This document shows, piece by piece, positions 8,458-16,291 of a stretch of DNA of 45,339 nucleotides. The stretch is from Candidatus Methylomirabilis sp. (GTDB lineage Bacteria; Methylomirabilota; Methylomirabilia; Methylomirabilales; JACPAU01): positions 1 to 45,339 of the forward strand of contig DASYVA010000215.1 in assembly GCA_036000645.1 (NCBI GenBank). The letters run 5' to 3'. The translations under genes and the position numbers were made by a program. How positions within the stretch are numbered: position 1 is the first letter of the stretch; each line of letters begins with the position of its first letter. The notes under the pieces are model-generated. The model was not told the DNA's origin and made no database searches. It was given only the letters and a program-made list of their open reading frames with translations.

Positions 8458-9489
8458 CTACACCTTGTCTCGCCGCAACCGGCCCAACAGGCCCGCCGGC
8501 TTGACCAGGAGAACCACGATGAGGATCAGGAAGGAGATCATGTAGCCCAGATTCGAATTGATGGACGTGGCGAAGGTCTCCGACACCCCCATGAGGAATC
8601 CTCCGAGGACCGCCCCCGGGATGATGCCGATTCCCCCGAGGACCGCGGCGATGAACGCCTGGAGGCCGGGGAAGATCCCGAAGTAGGGGGAGGCGAGGAT
8701 GCCGTAGGTCATGCCATACATGAGGCCCGAGGCAGCACCGAGGCCGCTTCCTATCGCGAAGGTGGCGGCGATGGTCCAATCCACGTTGATCCCCATCAGC
8801 TTGGCGCCGTCCTTGCTGAAGGCCACCGCCCGCATCGCCTTTCCGAGGAGCGTGTAGTGAATCACATACACGAGCAGGAGCATCAGGAGGATGGCCAGGA
8901 CGAAGTCCAGAATGTGCAAAGTCGTGAAATAGATCCCGCCGGCGGAGTAGGTCCGGACCTCCAGCAGAGCCGGGAACCGGATGTAGTTCGGCCCGAAGAC
9001 GACGTGGTTGAGCGGGAAGGGGACGGCCTGGGACGGGAGGGCAAAGAAGTTCTCGAGGAAGAGGGAGACGCCCATCGCCGTGGTCAGGGCGGAAAACCGC
9101 GGCTCGTAGCGAAGAGGCCGGTACGCGACCCGCTCGATCAGGACCCCCAGCAGACCGGTGACGACCATGCTGACCAGGAGGGCCCCGAAGAACGCGGCCC
9201 AGTAGCCCTGGGCGAGGAACGCCCCCCCGGCGAAGGCCGCCACATAGGCACCGAACATGAACATGTCGCCGTGGGCGAAGTTGATGAGCTCGATGATGCC
9301 GTAGACCATGGTGAATCCGAGGGCGATCAAGGCATAGATGCTCCCCCGCTGCAGCCCATTGATCAGTTGCTGCACGAACACGCTGATCCCGTACGTCGCG
9401 ATGTACCACCAGCAAAAGCCGCCCAGGCCCGCGGCGAGCGCGGCCCCCCAAGCATGGGTTCGCCACGCTGGACCGCGCGGGAGAGCCAT
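8458..9489 (-). CDS. livH: Branched-chain amino acid-type ABC permease LivH
   Basis: A 343-residue membrane permease with the LivH signature QLINGLQRGSIYALIALGFTMVYGIIELINFAHGD, and later SKDGAKLMGINVDWTI, the cytoplasmic loop that contacts the ATPases. Eight or so hydrophobic helices follow. It lies 70 bases downstream of livK, with a perfect hairpin in that gap. The C-terminus (LLVKPAGLLGRLRRDKV) ends two bases before the livM start. Confidence 0.92.
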   Translation of the reverse strand: MALPRGPAWRTHAWGAALAAGLGGFCWWYIATYGISVFVQQLINGLQRGSIYALIALGFTMVYGIIELINFAHGDMFMFGAYVAAFAGGAFLAQGYWAAFFGALLVSMVVTGLLGVLIERVAYRPLRYEPRFSALTTAMGVSLFLENFFALPSQAVPFPLNHVVFGPNYIRFPALLEVRTYSAGGIYFTTLHILDFVLAILLMLLLVYVIHYTLLGKAMRAVAFSKDGAKLMGINVDWTIAATFAIGSGLGAASGLMYGMTYGILASPYFGIFPGLQAFIAAVLGGIGIIPGAVLGGFLMGVSETFATSINSNLGYMISFLILIVVLLVKPAGLLGRLRRDKV

Positions 9490-9512
9490 AGGCGTCCTCG
9501 CACGCCTGTCAC

Positions 9513-9541
9513 CTCCCCGGCCCCACAGGGGGGCCGGGGAG
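9513..9541 (-). terminator. GC-rich hairpin between livK and livH
   Basis: A perfect 12-bp inverted repeat (CTCCCCGGCCCC / GGGGCCGGGGAG, loop ACAGG) lies between the livK stop and the livH start. No U-tract follows on the minus strand, so it is more likely an mRNA-stabilising element or partial attenuator that keeps the binding protein expressed above the membrane subunits than a full terminator. Confidence 0.6.
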
Positions 9542-9559
9542 AGTGCACACAGGCGAAGA

Positions 9560-10729
9560 CTAGGGCCGGATATTCGCGGGGAGATCTTGTGGGGCGACCC
9601 GCGTGACGAAGTGCTGCTTGCCGTCCTTGATCTGGAGGATCACGGCCGGTTTGGTCGGATTCCGGTTCTGGTCGAACGTGATGACCCCCACCACGGTCCT
9701 GAGCCCTTTCGTCTTTGCCAGAGCGTCCCGGATCGCCGGCCCGTCCATCTTGCCGGCCCGCTGAATCGCGTCGAAGAGGATCTGGGCACCCCCGTATCCC
9801 TGCGCCGCGTAGGCATCGGGCGTGTCCTTGTACTTGGCCCGGTACGCCTTCACGAAACGCTGGACTTCGGGACTCGGATCGTCCTGCGAGTAGAAGTTGG
9901 TGAAGTGCACCCCCTCGACGTCCTTCCCGCCGATCCGCATCAGGTCGGGCGAGTCGAATCCATCCCCCCCCATGAGGGAGACGTTCATCCCGATCTCCTT
10001 TGCCTGCTTGGCCATGAGGGCGGCCGCGCCGTAGTAGTCGCTGGTGTACAGCACATCGGGATTGGTCGCCTTGATGCGGATCAACTGCGCGCGAAAGTCA
10101 ACGGTCTTCTCCTCGTCCGTGAAGGACTCGAATGCCACCACCTTTCCCCCGAGCTTCTCGAAGGCGTCCCGGAAATACGTGGCCAGGCCCTTGGTGTAGT
10201 CGTTTCCGTTATCGAACAGCACGCCGGCGCGCCGCTTCCCCAGCGTCTTGTGCACGAAGTGCGCCCCGACGGCCCCCTGGAAGGTGTCAATGAACCCCGC
10301 CCGGTAGATGAAGTCACCGACGAGGGTGACCTTGGGGTTCGTACAGGTCGGGGTGATCATCGGAACCTTATTCTCCTGGGCGATCGGCCCTACCGCGAGG
10401 CAGACCTTCGTGTTGGTCGGGCCGAGGATGGCCTTCACCCCGTCCTGGTTGATGAGTTTCCGCGCGACGGTCGCCCCGACCTCCGGAGAGTTCTGCTCAT
10501 CCTCGAAGATGAGCTGCACCCTGTGGCGGGCGGCGCCGACTTTGAGGCCCCCGGCTTTGTTCACCTCTTCCACGGCCAGCTCGTACGAATTCCGCTGCCC
10601 GACGCCAAAGGTGGCCACGTTGCCCGTGGTGGGGGCCAGGCCGCCGATCTTGATGACGCTGGCCTGCTGGCCAAGGGCCGGACTCGCGAGCAGGAAAATG
10701 AGGATCGACACCGCGATCGAGCGCATCAT
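9560..10729 (-). CDS. livK: Branched-chain amino acid-type ABC substrate-binding protein
   Basis: A 389-residue periplasmic binding protein (type I fold, Peripla_BP_6). The signal peptide is MMRSIAVSILIFLLASPALG with cleavage likely before Q21. The mature start, IKIGGLAPTTGNVATFGVGQ, and VKAILGPTNTKVCLAVGPIAQENKVPMITPT are typical of LivK-like proteins. It is the first gene of the operon, preceded by a strong promoter and a leader of about 160 bases; GAGGGGG lies just upstream of the ATG. The ligand is not readable from sequence. Confidence 0.92.
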   Translation of the reverse strand: MMRSIAVSILIFLLASPALGQQASVIKIGGLAPTTGNVATFGVGQRNSYELAVEEVNKAGGLKVGAARHRVQLIFEDEQNSPEVGATVARKLINQDGVKAILGPTNTKVCLAVGPIAQENKVPMITPTCTNPKVTLVGDFIYRAGFIDTFQGAVGAHFVHKTLGKRRAGVLFDNGNDYTKGLATYFRDAFEKLGGKVVAFESFTDEEKTVDFRAQLIRIKATNPDVLYTSDYYGAAALMAKQAKEIGMNVSLMGGDGFDSPDLMRIGGKDVEGVHFTNFYSQDDPSPEVQRFVKAYRAKYKDTPDAYAAQGYGGAQILFDAIQRAGKMDGPAIRDALAKTKGLRTVVGVITFDQNRNPTKPAVILQIKDGKQHFVTRVAPQDLPANIRP

Positions 10730-10896
10730 GCCCTACCCCCTCATGTGTACCGCCTCTCCCTCCGCACAACGCAGACCTTGGCCCGAACCCGTCCCCCCTT
10801 TCCGTAGCGATTTCCGCTTGGAACCCACCGTCCCCCGTCCGCCCCTCCATTGCCAGGAGGAGTGCCGCGCGCCAGAATCGGCCTGTGGAGGGGCGC

Positions 10897-10925
10897 ATTG
10901 TACAGAGGCTCCGCGCGGGGGTCAA
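10897..10925 (-). promoter_or_regulatory. Sigma70-type promoter of the livK operon
   Basis: On the minus strand TTGACC (10925-10920) and TACAAT (10902-10897) are separated by exactly 17 bases, which is close to the sigma70 consensus at both hexamers. Transcription would start near 10890, about 160 bases before livK. Confidence 0.75.
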
Positions 10926-10979
10926 GGCCCAGCGGCCGCAGGGGGAGGCCGCCCACGCCTGGTCGTCCGCGGTCGGCAC

Positions 10980-11007
10980 TTGACCGGAGGGTGAAGATTG
11001 TCATAAT
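10980..11007 (+). promoter_or_regulatory. Sigma70-type promoter of eamA-gntR
   Basis: TTGACC (10980-10985) and CATAAT (11002-11007) are separated by 16 bases. Transcription would start near 11014. The -10 hexamer and start site lie inside the palindrome at 10999-11018. Confidence 0.72.
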
Positions 11008-11018
11008 GTCCTATGACA
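10999..11018. promoter_or_regulatory. Palindromic operator over the eamA promoter
   Basis: TGTCATAATGTCCTATGACA: two perfect 7-bp arms (TGTCATA / TATGACA) around a 6-base centre. It covers the -10 and +1 of the eamA promoter, a position expected for a repressor. The second gene of the operon encodes a GntR-family regulator, the obvious candidate ligand; this is inference. Confidence 0.68.
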
Positions 11019-11055
11019 GAGATCCGCGGAGGGCATTCCGGCGTGGGGAGGGACC

Positions 11056-12045
11056 ATGGGGGCCGCGGAGGGACGCGTGGCGGCGGGCGTGGAGCGGGGC
11101 GCGCACGGGGAGGTCGGGGGGGCGGGGGGCCCGGCCCTCAGGCGGCGGGTCCTCCTCCCCCTCGCCTTCGGGGCAGTCTACCTCTTCTGGGGATCCACCT
11201 ACCTGGCCATCCGAGTCGGAGTGCGGACGATCCCCCCGGCCCTCATGGTCGGCCTGCGCTTCCTGACGGCGGGCCTCCTCCTCCTGCCCGTGGCGCGCGC
11301 CCTGGGCCAGCCGCTCGCCGTCAGCATCCGGGAGCTGCGGATCCTCTTCCTGATCGGCGTCCTCCTCCTGGTGGGGGGAAACGGGGGGGTCGTCTGGGCG
11401 GAGCAGTACGTCCCCTCGGGCGTCGCGGCGCTGCTGGTGGCCACGGTTCCCCTCTGGATGGCCTCGCTGGAAACGCTGCTGCCGGGCGGCAGCCGCCTCG
11501 CGGGCGCGTCCGCCGCCGGCCTCCTCACCGGGTTTTTCGGGGTCGCCATCCTGCTCTGGCCGAAGCTCCAGGGGATCCAGGGGGAAGACCTCTGGGGGGA
11601 GGCCGCCCTGCTCTTCGCCGCCCTTTCCTGGGCAGTCGGCTCGATCTGGTCGCGGCGCGCCGGCCTGACCGTCCCCCCGCTGGTGGCGACCGGATGGGAG
11701 ATGCTCCTGGCCGGCGCCCTGATGACGGCGGTGAGCGTCACGACCGGAGAGGCGGCCGCCGCCCGCTGGACCGGCACGGGGGTCGCCGCCATGGGCTATC
11801 TGATCCTCTTCGGCTCCTGCCTGGGGCTCACCGCCTATATCTGGCTCCTCCGGAACGCCCCCGTGGCCAGCGTCTCCACCTACGCCTACGTGAATCCGGT
11901 GATTGCCGTCCTGCTCGGCTGGCTGATCCTGGACGAGCCGCTCACCCCCGCCATCCTCCTCGGGACCCTGATCATCGCGGGAAGCGTGATTCTGGTGACG
12001 ACCCGGCCGACGCGCGGCAGCCCGCCCTCGCGGCGGATGAGCTGA
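11056..12045 (+). CDS. EamA-family (DMT superfamily) exporter
   Basis: A 329-residue inner-membrane protein with about ten hydrophobic helices in two EamA repeats. The first begins AVYLFWGSTYLAIRVGVRTIPPALMVGLRF, a classic EamA start; the second contains LILFGSCLGLTAYIWLLRNAPVASVSTYAYVNPVIAVLLGWLILDEPLTP. The family exports metabolites such as amino acids or drugs; the substrate is unknown. GGGGAGG precedes the ATG. It is followed by a GntR regulator one base after its stop. Confidence 0.9.
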   Translation: MGAAEGRVAAGVERGAHGEVGGAGGPALRRRVLLPLAFGAVYLFWGSTYLAIRVGVRTIPPALMVGLRFLTAGLLLLPVARALGQPLAVSIRELRILFLIGVLLLVGGNGGVVWAEQYVPSGVAALLVATVPLWMASLETLLPGGSRLAGASAAGLLTGFFGVAILLWPKLQGIQGEDLWGEAALLFAALSWAVGSIWSRRAGLTVPPLVATGWEMLLAGALMTAVSVTTGEAAAARWTGTGVAAMGYLILFGSCLGLTAYIWLLRNAPVASVSTYAYVNPVIAVLLGWLILDEPLTPAILLGTLIIAGSVILVTTRPTRGSPPSRRMS

Positions 12046-12046
12046 G

Positions 12047-13096
12047 ATGGACCTGAAGGTCAACCGCCAGAGCGAGCTGCCCCTCCACGTGCAGCTCAAG
12101 GCGCAGGTCAAGCACCTCATCCGGGCGGGACACCTGGTACCCGGCGCCCAGATGCCCACCGTCCGGCAGCTCGCCGGGTTCCTGCGGATCAATCGGAACA
12201 CCGTGGCCCGGGTCTTCCAGGACCTGGAGGCGGAGGGACTCCTCAGCGGCCAGCGGGGGCGGGGGACCTTCGTGGCCGGCCGGGCCCCGCGGGACGAGCG
12301 GGCGAGGCGGCTCTCCCGGATGCTGGACCGCCTGCTTGTCCAGGCCGCACGGGAGGGGCTGGGGCCCAGCGAGGTGGCCGCGGCCCTCTTCGCCCAGGCG
12401 CCCCTCCCGGCCGGCGCGCCCGCCCCGGACCGGCCGCGCCTGCCCGCCATCTTCACCGAGTGCAACGTCCCCCAGCTGCAGCAGTTCTCTCGGGAGGTGA
12501 CCGAGGCGGTCCCCCTCGAGACCACCCCGCTCCTGATCCCGGACCTGAAGGCCCGCCTCCGCCGCGAGCCGGCCTTCCTGGACCAGTACGCCCTGGTGGT
12601 CACGACGTTCTTCCACGTCCACGAGGTGCGGCGCCTCCTGCGGGGCCACCCGATCGAGGTGATCGCCCTGCTGGCGGAGGCGAACCTCAGCACGCTGAAC
12701 CGCCTGGCGGCCCTCCCGGAGGAGACGAAGGTCGGGCTCGCCTGTTCCTCCTGGGCCGGCACCCGGAACATCCGGACTTCCGTGGAGAATGCCGGGCTCA
12801 CCAACATCCGTCCCGTCCTGGGCTCCGCCGGCGACGCGCGGAGCCTCCGGAAGGTCCTCCGAGAGGCCAGGGTCCTGGTCTGCTCCGGAATGGCGGAGGC
12901 CGCGGTCCGCCGCCTCGCCCCCCGGGGGACGGAGATCATCGTGGATGACCGGACCCTGGACAAGGGGGGGCTCGAGATGCTGCGGGGGGTCGTGGACCGG
13001 CTGCAGCGGGAGGGGCGGGGCGCCGGCGGGGGCAGGCTCAGGCCGGGACGGGGGCGGCGCCCGCGCGCTGGAGGAAGGCGAGCACGACCCGGTTGA
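12047..13096 (+). CDS. GntR-family (YtrA-like) transcriptional regulator
   Basis: A 349-residue protein. The N-terminal winged helix is of GntR type: LPLHVQLKAQVKHLIRAGHL, then MPTVRQLAGFLRINRNTVARVF and LSGQRGRGTFVAGR (residues about 10-80). The C-terminal 250 residues are not an FCD or UTRA domain that I recognise; they include alternating beta/alpha stretches (YALVVTTFFHVHEVRRLL, KVGLACSSWAGTRNIRTSVENAGL) that suggest a Rossmann-like ligand-binding fold. It starts one base after the eamA stop and probably controls that exporter. The last 59 bases overlap the convergent hydrolase gene; the final 25 residues are low-complexity Gly/Arg. Confidence 0.85.
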   Translation: MDLKVNRQSELPLHVQLKAQVKHLIRAGHLVPGAQMPTVRQLAGFLRINRNTVARVFQDLEAEGLLSGQRGRGTFVAGRAPRDERARRLSRMLDRLLVQAAREGLGPSEVAAALFAQAPLPAGAPAPDRPRLPAIFTECNVPQLQQFSREVTEAVPLETTPLLIPDLKARLRREPAFLDQYALVVTTFFHVHEVRRLLRGHPIEVIALLAEANLSTLNRLAALPEETKVGLACSSWAGTRNIRTSVENAGLTNIRPVLGSAGDARSLRKVLREARVLVCSGMAEAAVRRLAPRGTEIIVDDRTLDKGGLEMLRGVVDRLQREGRGAGGGRLRPGRGRRPRAGGRRARPG

Positions 13097-13871
13097 ACTC
13101 GTCCGGGGCCTCGAGGTTCACGAAGTGCCCCGCGCCCCGCATCACGACCAGCTCGGCGCCGGGGATGGTCTCGGTCATGAAGCGGGATGTCTCGAGGCAG
13201 GGGTGATCCCGCTCCCCCACCAGGACGAGGGTGGGGACGGTCAGGCCTTTCAGACGCTCGGCCAGGGCATAGATGGGCGGCCGCCGGGCCAGCGTCCGGC
13301 GGGCCGTGCAGGCCAGCCCGTGGGCCGGATGGCTCCCGATGAGACGGCCCAGCATCGCCGCCTCCGTCTTCCCCCGCCCCGCGAAGCCGCCGAAGATGGG
13401 ATGGGCCAGGAGCAGGTCGAGGAAGGCAGGGACGCCTCCCTGCTCGGCCGCCTCGGCCCAGCCGGTGACGGTGGCCGCGAAGGCGGCCGGGTCCTCCGAG
13501 CCCGCCCCGGTGTCGCAGACGGCCAGGGCACTCACGGCCTCCGGGTGCCGGCTGGCGAAGCTGAGGGCGATGCTTCCCCCCATCGAGAGGCCGCAGAGGG
13601 CAGCCCGCCGGATCCCGAGGGCGCGCAGCAGCGCGTGCAGATCCTCCACCGAGGTGTCCTGGCTGTACTGAGAGACCTCGCCCGGCGCCTCGGAGAGGCC
13701 GAAGCCCCGGCAGTCGTAGCAGAGGGCCCGGAAGCCCTGCGCGGCGAAGAAGGGGACCTGGGGTTCCCACATCTGCCGCCCCATCGGGTAGGCGTGCAGG
13801 AGGACGAGGGGCAGCCCCGCTCCCCGCTCCTCCACGAAGAGCCGGATCCCGTTGCCTGCGACGTACCCCAT
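13038..13871 (-). CDS. Alpha/beta-hydrolase fold esterase
   Basis: A 277-residue hydrolase with a complete triad: nucleophile S96 in GLSMGG, acid D222 in VGERDHP and H249 in RGAGHFVN. The oxyanion region is LLHAYPMG. The layout resembles 3-oxoadipate enol-lactonase-type hydrolases, but the substrate is not determined. It is the last gene of a four-gene minus-strand operon and overlaps the end of the convergent gntR. Confidence 0.88.
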   Translation of the reverse strand: MGYVAGNGIRLFVEERGAGLPLVLLHAYPMGRQMWEPQVPFFAAQGFRALCYDCRGFGLSEAPGEVSQYSQDTSVEDLHALLRALGIRRAALCGLSMGGSIALSFASRHPEAVSALAVCDTGAGSEDPAAFAATVTGWAEAAEQGGVPAFLDLLLAHPIFGGFAGRGKTEAAMLGRLIGSHPAHGLACTARRTLARRPPIYALAERLKGLTVPTLVLVGERDHPCLETSRFMTETIPGAELVVMRGAGHFVNLEAPDEFNRVVLAFLQRAGAAPVPA

Positions 13872-13888
13872 CGGCCGCTCCTCCCCGG

Positions 13889-14386
13889 TCAGGCCAGGCT
13901 CTCGAGGATCGTCTTCAAGAGCAGGAAGAGGTGCGCCTTCGCCTCCCGATCGAAGTCGCCGCTCCCCGGGTCCTCCCGGTAGAAAACCCTGAGGAGGTAG
14001 AGGAGGAGGTTCGGCTGGGGGAAGGTGCCGGCCGCCCCGAGGCGCCGCTCGAGGAAGCGGTCATCCACCTCCTCCCCCCCCACCTCGAAGGTCTCCAGCC
14101 AGGCCAGGTTGGCCCGGTAGGCGTCCCGGAGCCGCATGCCGGAGACGGTGGGGACCGGCTCCTCCCGATCCGCCTCCAGGACCTTGAAGAGGAAATAGAC
14201 GACCCCCAGCGCCAGCCCCCGAACCGCCTCCGGGAATTCCTCCCCGAACGCCCGGACGAAGGTGACCACGTGCGGCTGCCGCTCGACGAAGGCCAGGGCC
14301 TCCCGCTTGGCCTCCTCCGGCGTATGGGCGCGCACCGCCTCCCAGGTCCGCTCCACCAGGCCCTCGTCGATGGTCCGCATCGCCAT
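13889..14386 (-). CDS. Unknown 165-residue protein
   Basis: Not recognised. It is a soluble, largely helical protein rich in Glu, Arg and Leu, with aromatic-rich LALGVVYFLFKVLEAD and LLLYLLRVFYRED stretches. No catalytic motif or signal peptide is visible. Its ATG begins one base after the stop of the cyclase-family gene, and a hydrolase follows 17 bases later, so it is coexpressed with both. Confidence 0.75.
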   Translation of the reverse strand: MAMRTIDEGLVERTWEAVRAHTPEEAKREALAFVERQPHVVTFVRAFGEEFPEAVRGLALGVVYFLFKVLEADREEPVPTVSGMRLRDAYRANLAWLETFEVGGEEVDDRFLERRLGAAGTFPQPNLLLYLLRVFYREDPGSGDFDREAKAHLFLLLKTILESLA

Positions 14387-14387
14387 C

Positions 14388-15200
14388 TCAGAGAATCGCT
14401 ACGGGGCGGACGGGGGAGCCGGTGGCCCCCTTCAGCTTGAGGGGGAGGACGGCGAGCAGGAAGGTCGTGGCCCCCGCCGCGCCGAGGGCCTCCAGGTTCG
14501 CGACCTCGAGGAGGAAGATCCCCCGCTCCACCAGGAAGTGGCAGTGGACCGGGAAGTTGGGGGTGGGGATCCGCTCGAAGGCGAAGGTGTCGCCGCCGGC
14601 CAGCGCGATCCCCTGCTCCGAGAGCCAGCGGGCCCCCTCGAGCGTGACCCCCGGGACGCCGGCCTCGTCGTAGTACTTGCGGGAGGGCCAGTGCCGGATC
14701 CAACCGGTCCGGACCAACACGGCGTCCCCGGGCCGGAGCGCCACTCTCGCCCGGCGGGCAGCCGCCTCCAGCTCCCCCGGGCCGATCGCCGTGCTCTCCG
14801 GGAGGACCGGCACCCCCGCCCCCGCGGCCACATCGAGCAGGACACCGCGCCGGATCTGGGGCGCCGCCTCCTCGATGCCCCGGGCGGCGAGCCCTGCCGT
14901 CTTGGTCTGGACGGCGGCCGCCTCCACCCCGCCGTGCAGGCGGCCGCTCCGGGAGTAGTGGCCCAGGGCGTCCAGGTGCGTGCCGGTGTGGGTCCCGCAG
15001 AGAAAGAGGTCCACCGAGGCCGAGACCCCCTCCGGCATCAGCACATCGCCGTGACTCCGGACGACCGAGAAGGCGTAGGGGATGTGCCGGGGCAGGTGGG
15101 GCATCCCCGGGAAGTACTCCACGGCCAGGTCGAAGACCCGACCCTCCGCCAGGACCGCCGCAAGCGTCGCCTCGTCCATCTCCACCTCCGGGCGGCCCAC
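14388..15200 (-). CDS. Cyclase-family (kynurenine formamidase-like) hydrolase
   Basis: A 270-residue member of PF04199. The metal-binding motif is CGTHTGTHLDALGHY, followed by GDAVLVRTGWIRHW and the C-terminal LKLKGATGSPVRPVAIL. It shares the family core with the gene at 5158-5865 but is otherwise divergent. It lies in an operon between the kinase-like/BON gene (23 bases upstream) and an unknown protein. The substrate is likely an amide or lactam; this is family knowledge only. Confidence 0.86.
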   Translation of the reverse strand: MGRPEVEMDEATLAAVLAEGRVFDLAVEYFPGMPHLPRHIPYAFSVVRSHGDVLMPEGVSASVDLFLCGTHTGTHLDALGHYSRSGRLHGGVEAAAVQTKTAGLAARGIEEAAPQIRRGVLLDVAAGAGVPVLPESTAIGPGELEAAARRARVALRPGDAVLVRTGWIRHWPSRKYYDEAGVPGVTLEGARWLSEQGIALAGGDTFAFERIPTPNFPVHCHFLVERGIFLLEVANLEALGAAGATTFLLAVLPLKLKGATGSPVRPVAIL

Positions 15201-15223
15201 CCCTTGCGCGCGAGCCGGGGCCC

Positions 15224-16036
15224 TTACCGGGGGCGCATGACGGTAGCCACGAGCCGGTTGCGGACCTCTCGGACGCCGGCGACCCCCCGGGCCACCCGCT
15301 CCGCCGCCTCCCGCTCGGCCTCCGAGGCAACCGTCCCCGCCAGCAGGACGCCGCCGGCTTCCGCGCGCACCTCCACGTCCAGGCGCGTCGTCGCCCCCTG
15401 GGCCTTCAAGACCGCCTTCACCTTGGCCGCCAGGTGGAGGTCGGCCACCCGCTGGCGCGAGGCCTCGGTGGAGCTGAACTCGGGCCGCTCCACGAGGCGG
15501 AGGACCTGCTCTACCCCGGCCTCCAGGCTCAAGCGCTCCGTGTTCAGGGTCAGGTCGTACTGCCAGGGATCCCGCCAGTCCACCTCGAAGAACTCCTGGA
15601 CCCGGGCGCGCACCCCCCCGTCGTAGGCCCCGATCATCCGGAGGGCTGCCGTCCGCTCGATCCCGTGCCGCTCCATCACCCGGCGGCCCCGAACCTCCAG
15701 CGGGGCGCAGACCCGGATGGTGGGGACGTGGGAGACCGGCCGCAGGAGCAGGGTGGAGAACCGCCCCATGATGACCGCCCTCCCCCGCTCGGCGAAGTCG
15801 AAGACCTCGGCCGCCACGAAGATGAACTGCTTCCGGGAGGCGTGCCCGAGCCGCTCGAAGAAGCCGGGGCGCTCCTCCACCGCCTTGATCAGGTCCTCTT
15901 CAGACACCTCGAACTCCTGGGCGGCCTGCCGGATGATGTCCTGCCGGACGAACTCGTAGCCGAGGCGCCTGGCCACCTCCATCCCGATGTAGGTCCCGAG
16001 GCTCCCCATCTCCTTGGTCATCGCGATGACGGTCAT
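15224..16036 (-). CDS. Cytidylate kinase-like protein with C-terminal BON domain
   Basis: A 270-residue protein. Residues 1-190 match the cytidylate kinase-like family (PF13189): MTVIAMTKEMGSLGTYIG, LGYEFVRQDIIRQAAQEF, FVAAEVFDFAERGRAVIMGR and the DLTLNTERLS region. Residues about 195-265 form a BON domain (VKAVLKAQGATTRLDVEVRAEAGGVLLAGTV, then VRNRLVATV), usually a phospholipid- or ligand-binding module. No signal peptide. It leads a four-gene operon and is divergent from the DivIVA-like gene. True CMP kinase activity is uncertain because the usual P-loop is replaced by TKEMGSLG. Confidence 0.83.
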   Translation of the reverse strand: MTVIAMTKEMGSLGTYIGMEVARRLGYEFVRQDIIRQAAQEFEVSEEDLIKAVEERPGFFERLGHASRKQFIFVAAEVFDFAERGRAVIMGRFSTLLLRPVSHVPTIRVCAPLEVRGRRVMERHGIERTAALRMIGAYDGGVRARVQEFFEVDWRDPWQYDLTLNTERLSLEAGVEQVLRLVERPEFSSTEASRQRVADLHLAAKVKAVLKAQGATTRLDVEVRAEAGGVLLAGTVASEAEREAAERVARGVAGVREVRNRLVATVMRPR

Positions 16037-16291
16037 GCCGCGCCTCCCGGGAGAGCGGGTCCCGGCACCCCAGCTGTAGTCTGGGCGTGAGCCCCAACTC
16101 GTTGCAGTCGCGCTAGTCTAGGAGACTTCCCCACCCCCGACAAGACGATTCTCGCCGCGGGAGGGGTCCGTCGCCCCACGCCCCGAGGGCGCGGACGGCC
16201 TCAGGGAGGCGTTGCCGGCGGGAGCCGGGGATGCTAGGATGCCGTCGCCCCGGCGGGACGAGGGGTGCCCCTGGCGCGGCGAAGGAGGCCC

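Larger units (their letters stand above)
10730..11055. other. Divergent intergenic region livK / eamA
   Basis: 326 bases without a convincing gene. It holds the livK promoter (minus) at 10897-10925, the eamA promoter (plus) at 10980-11007, and a 20-bp palindrome at 10999-11018. The roughly 160-base livK leader shows no riboswitch pattern I recognise. Confidence 0.7.

Noticed and set aside
7346-9466. One long frame spanning livM and part of livH
   Set aside because: The livM frame happens to stay open through livH, but the livH region in that frame is low-complexity; the true livH is in another frame with all family motifs, so livM starts near 8455.
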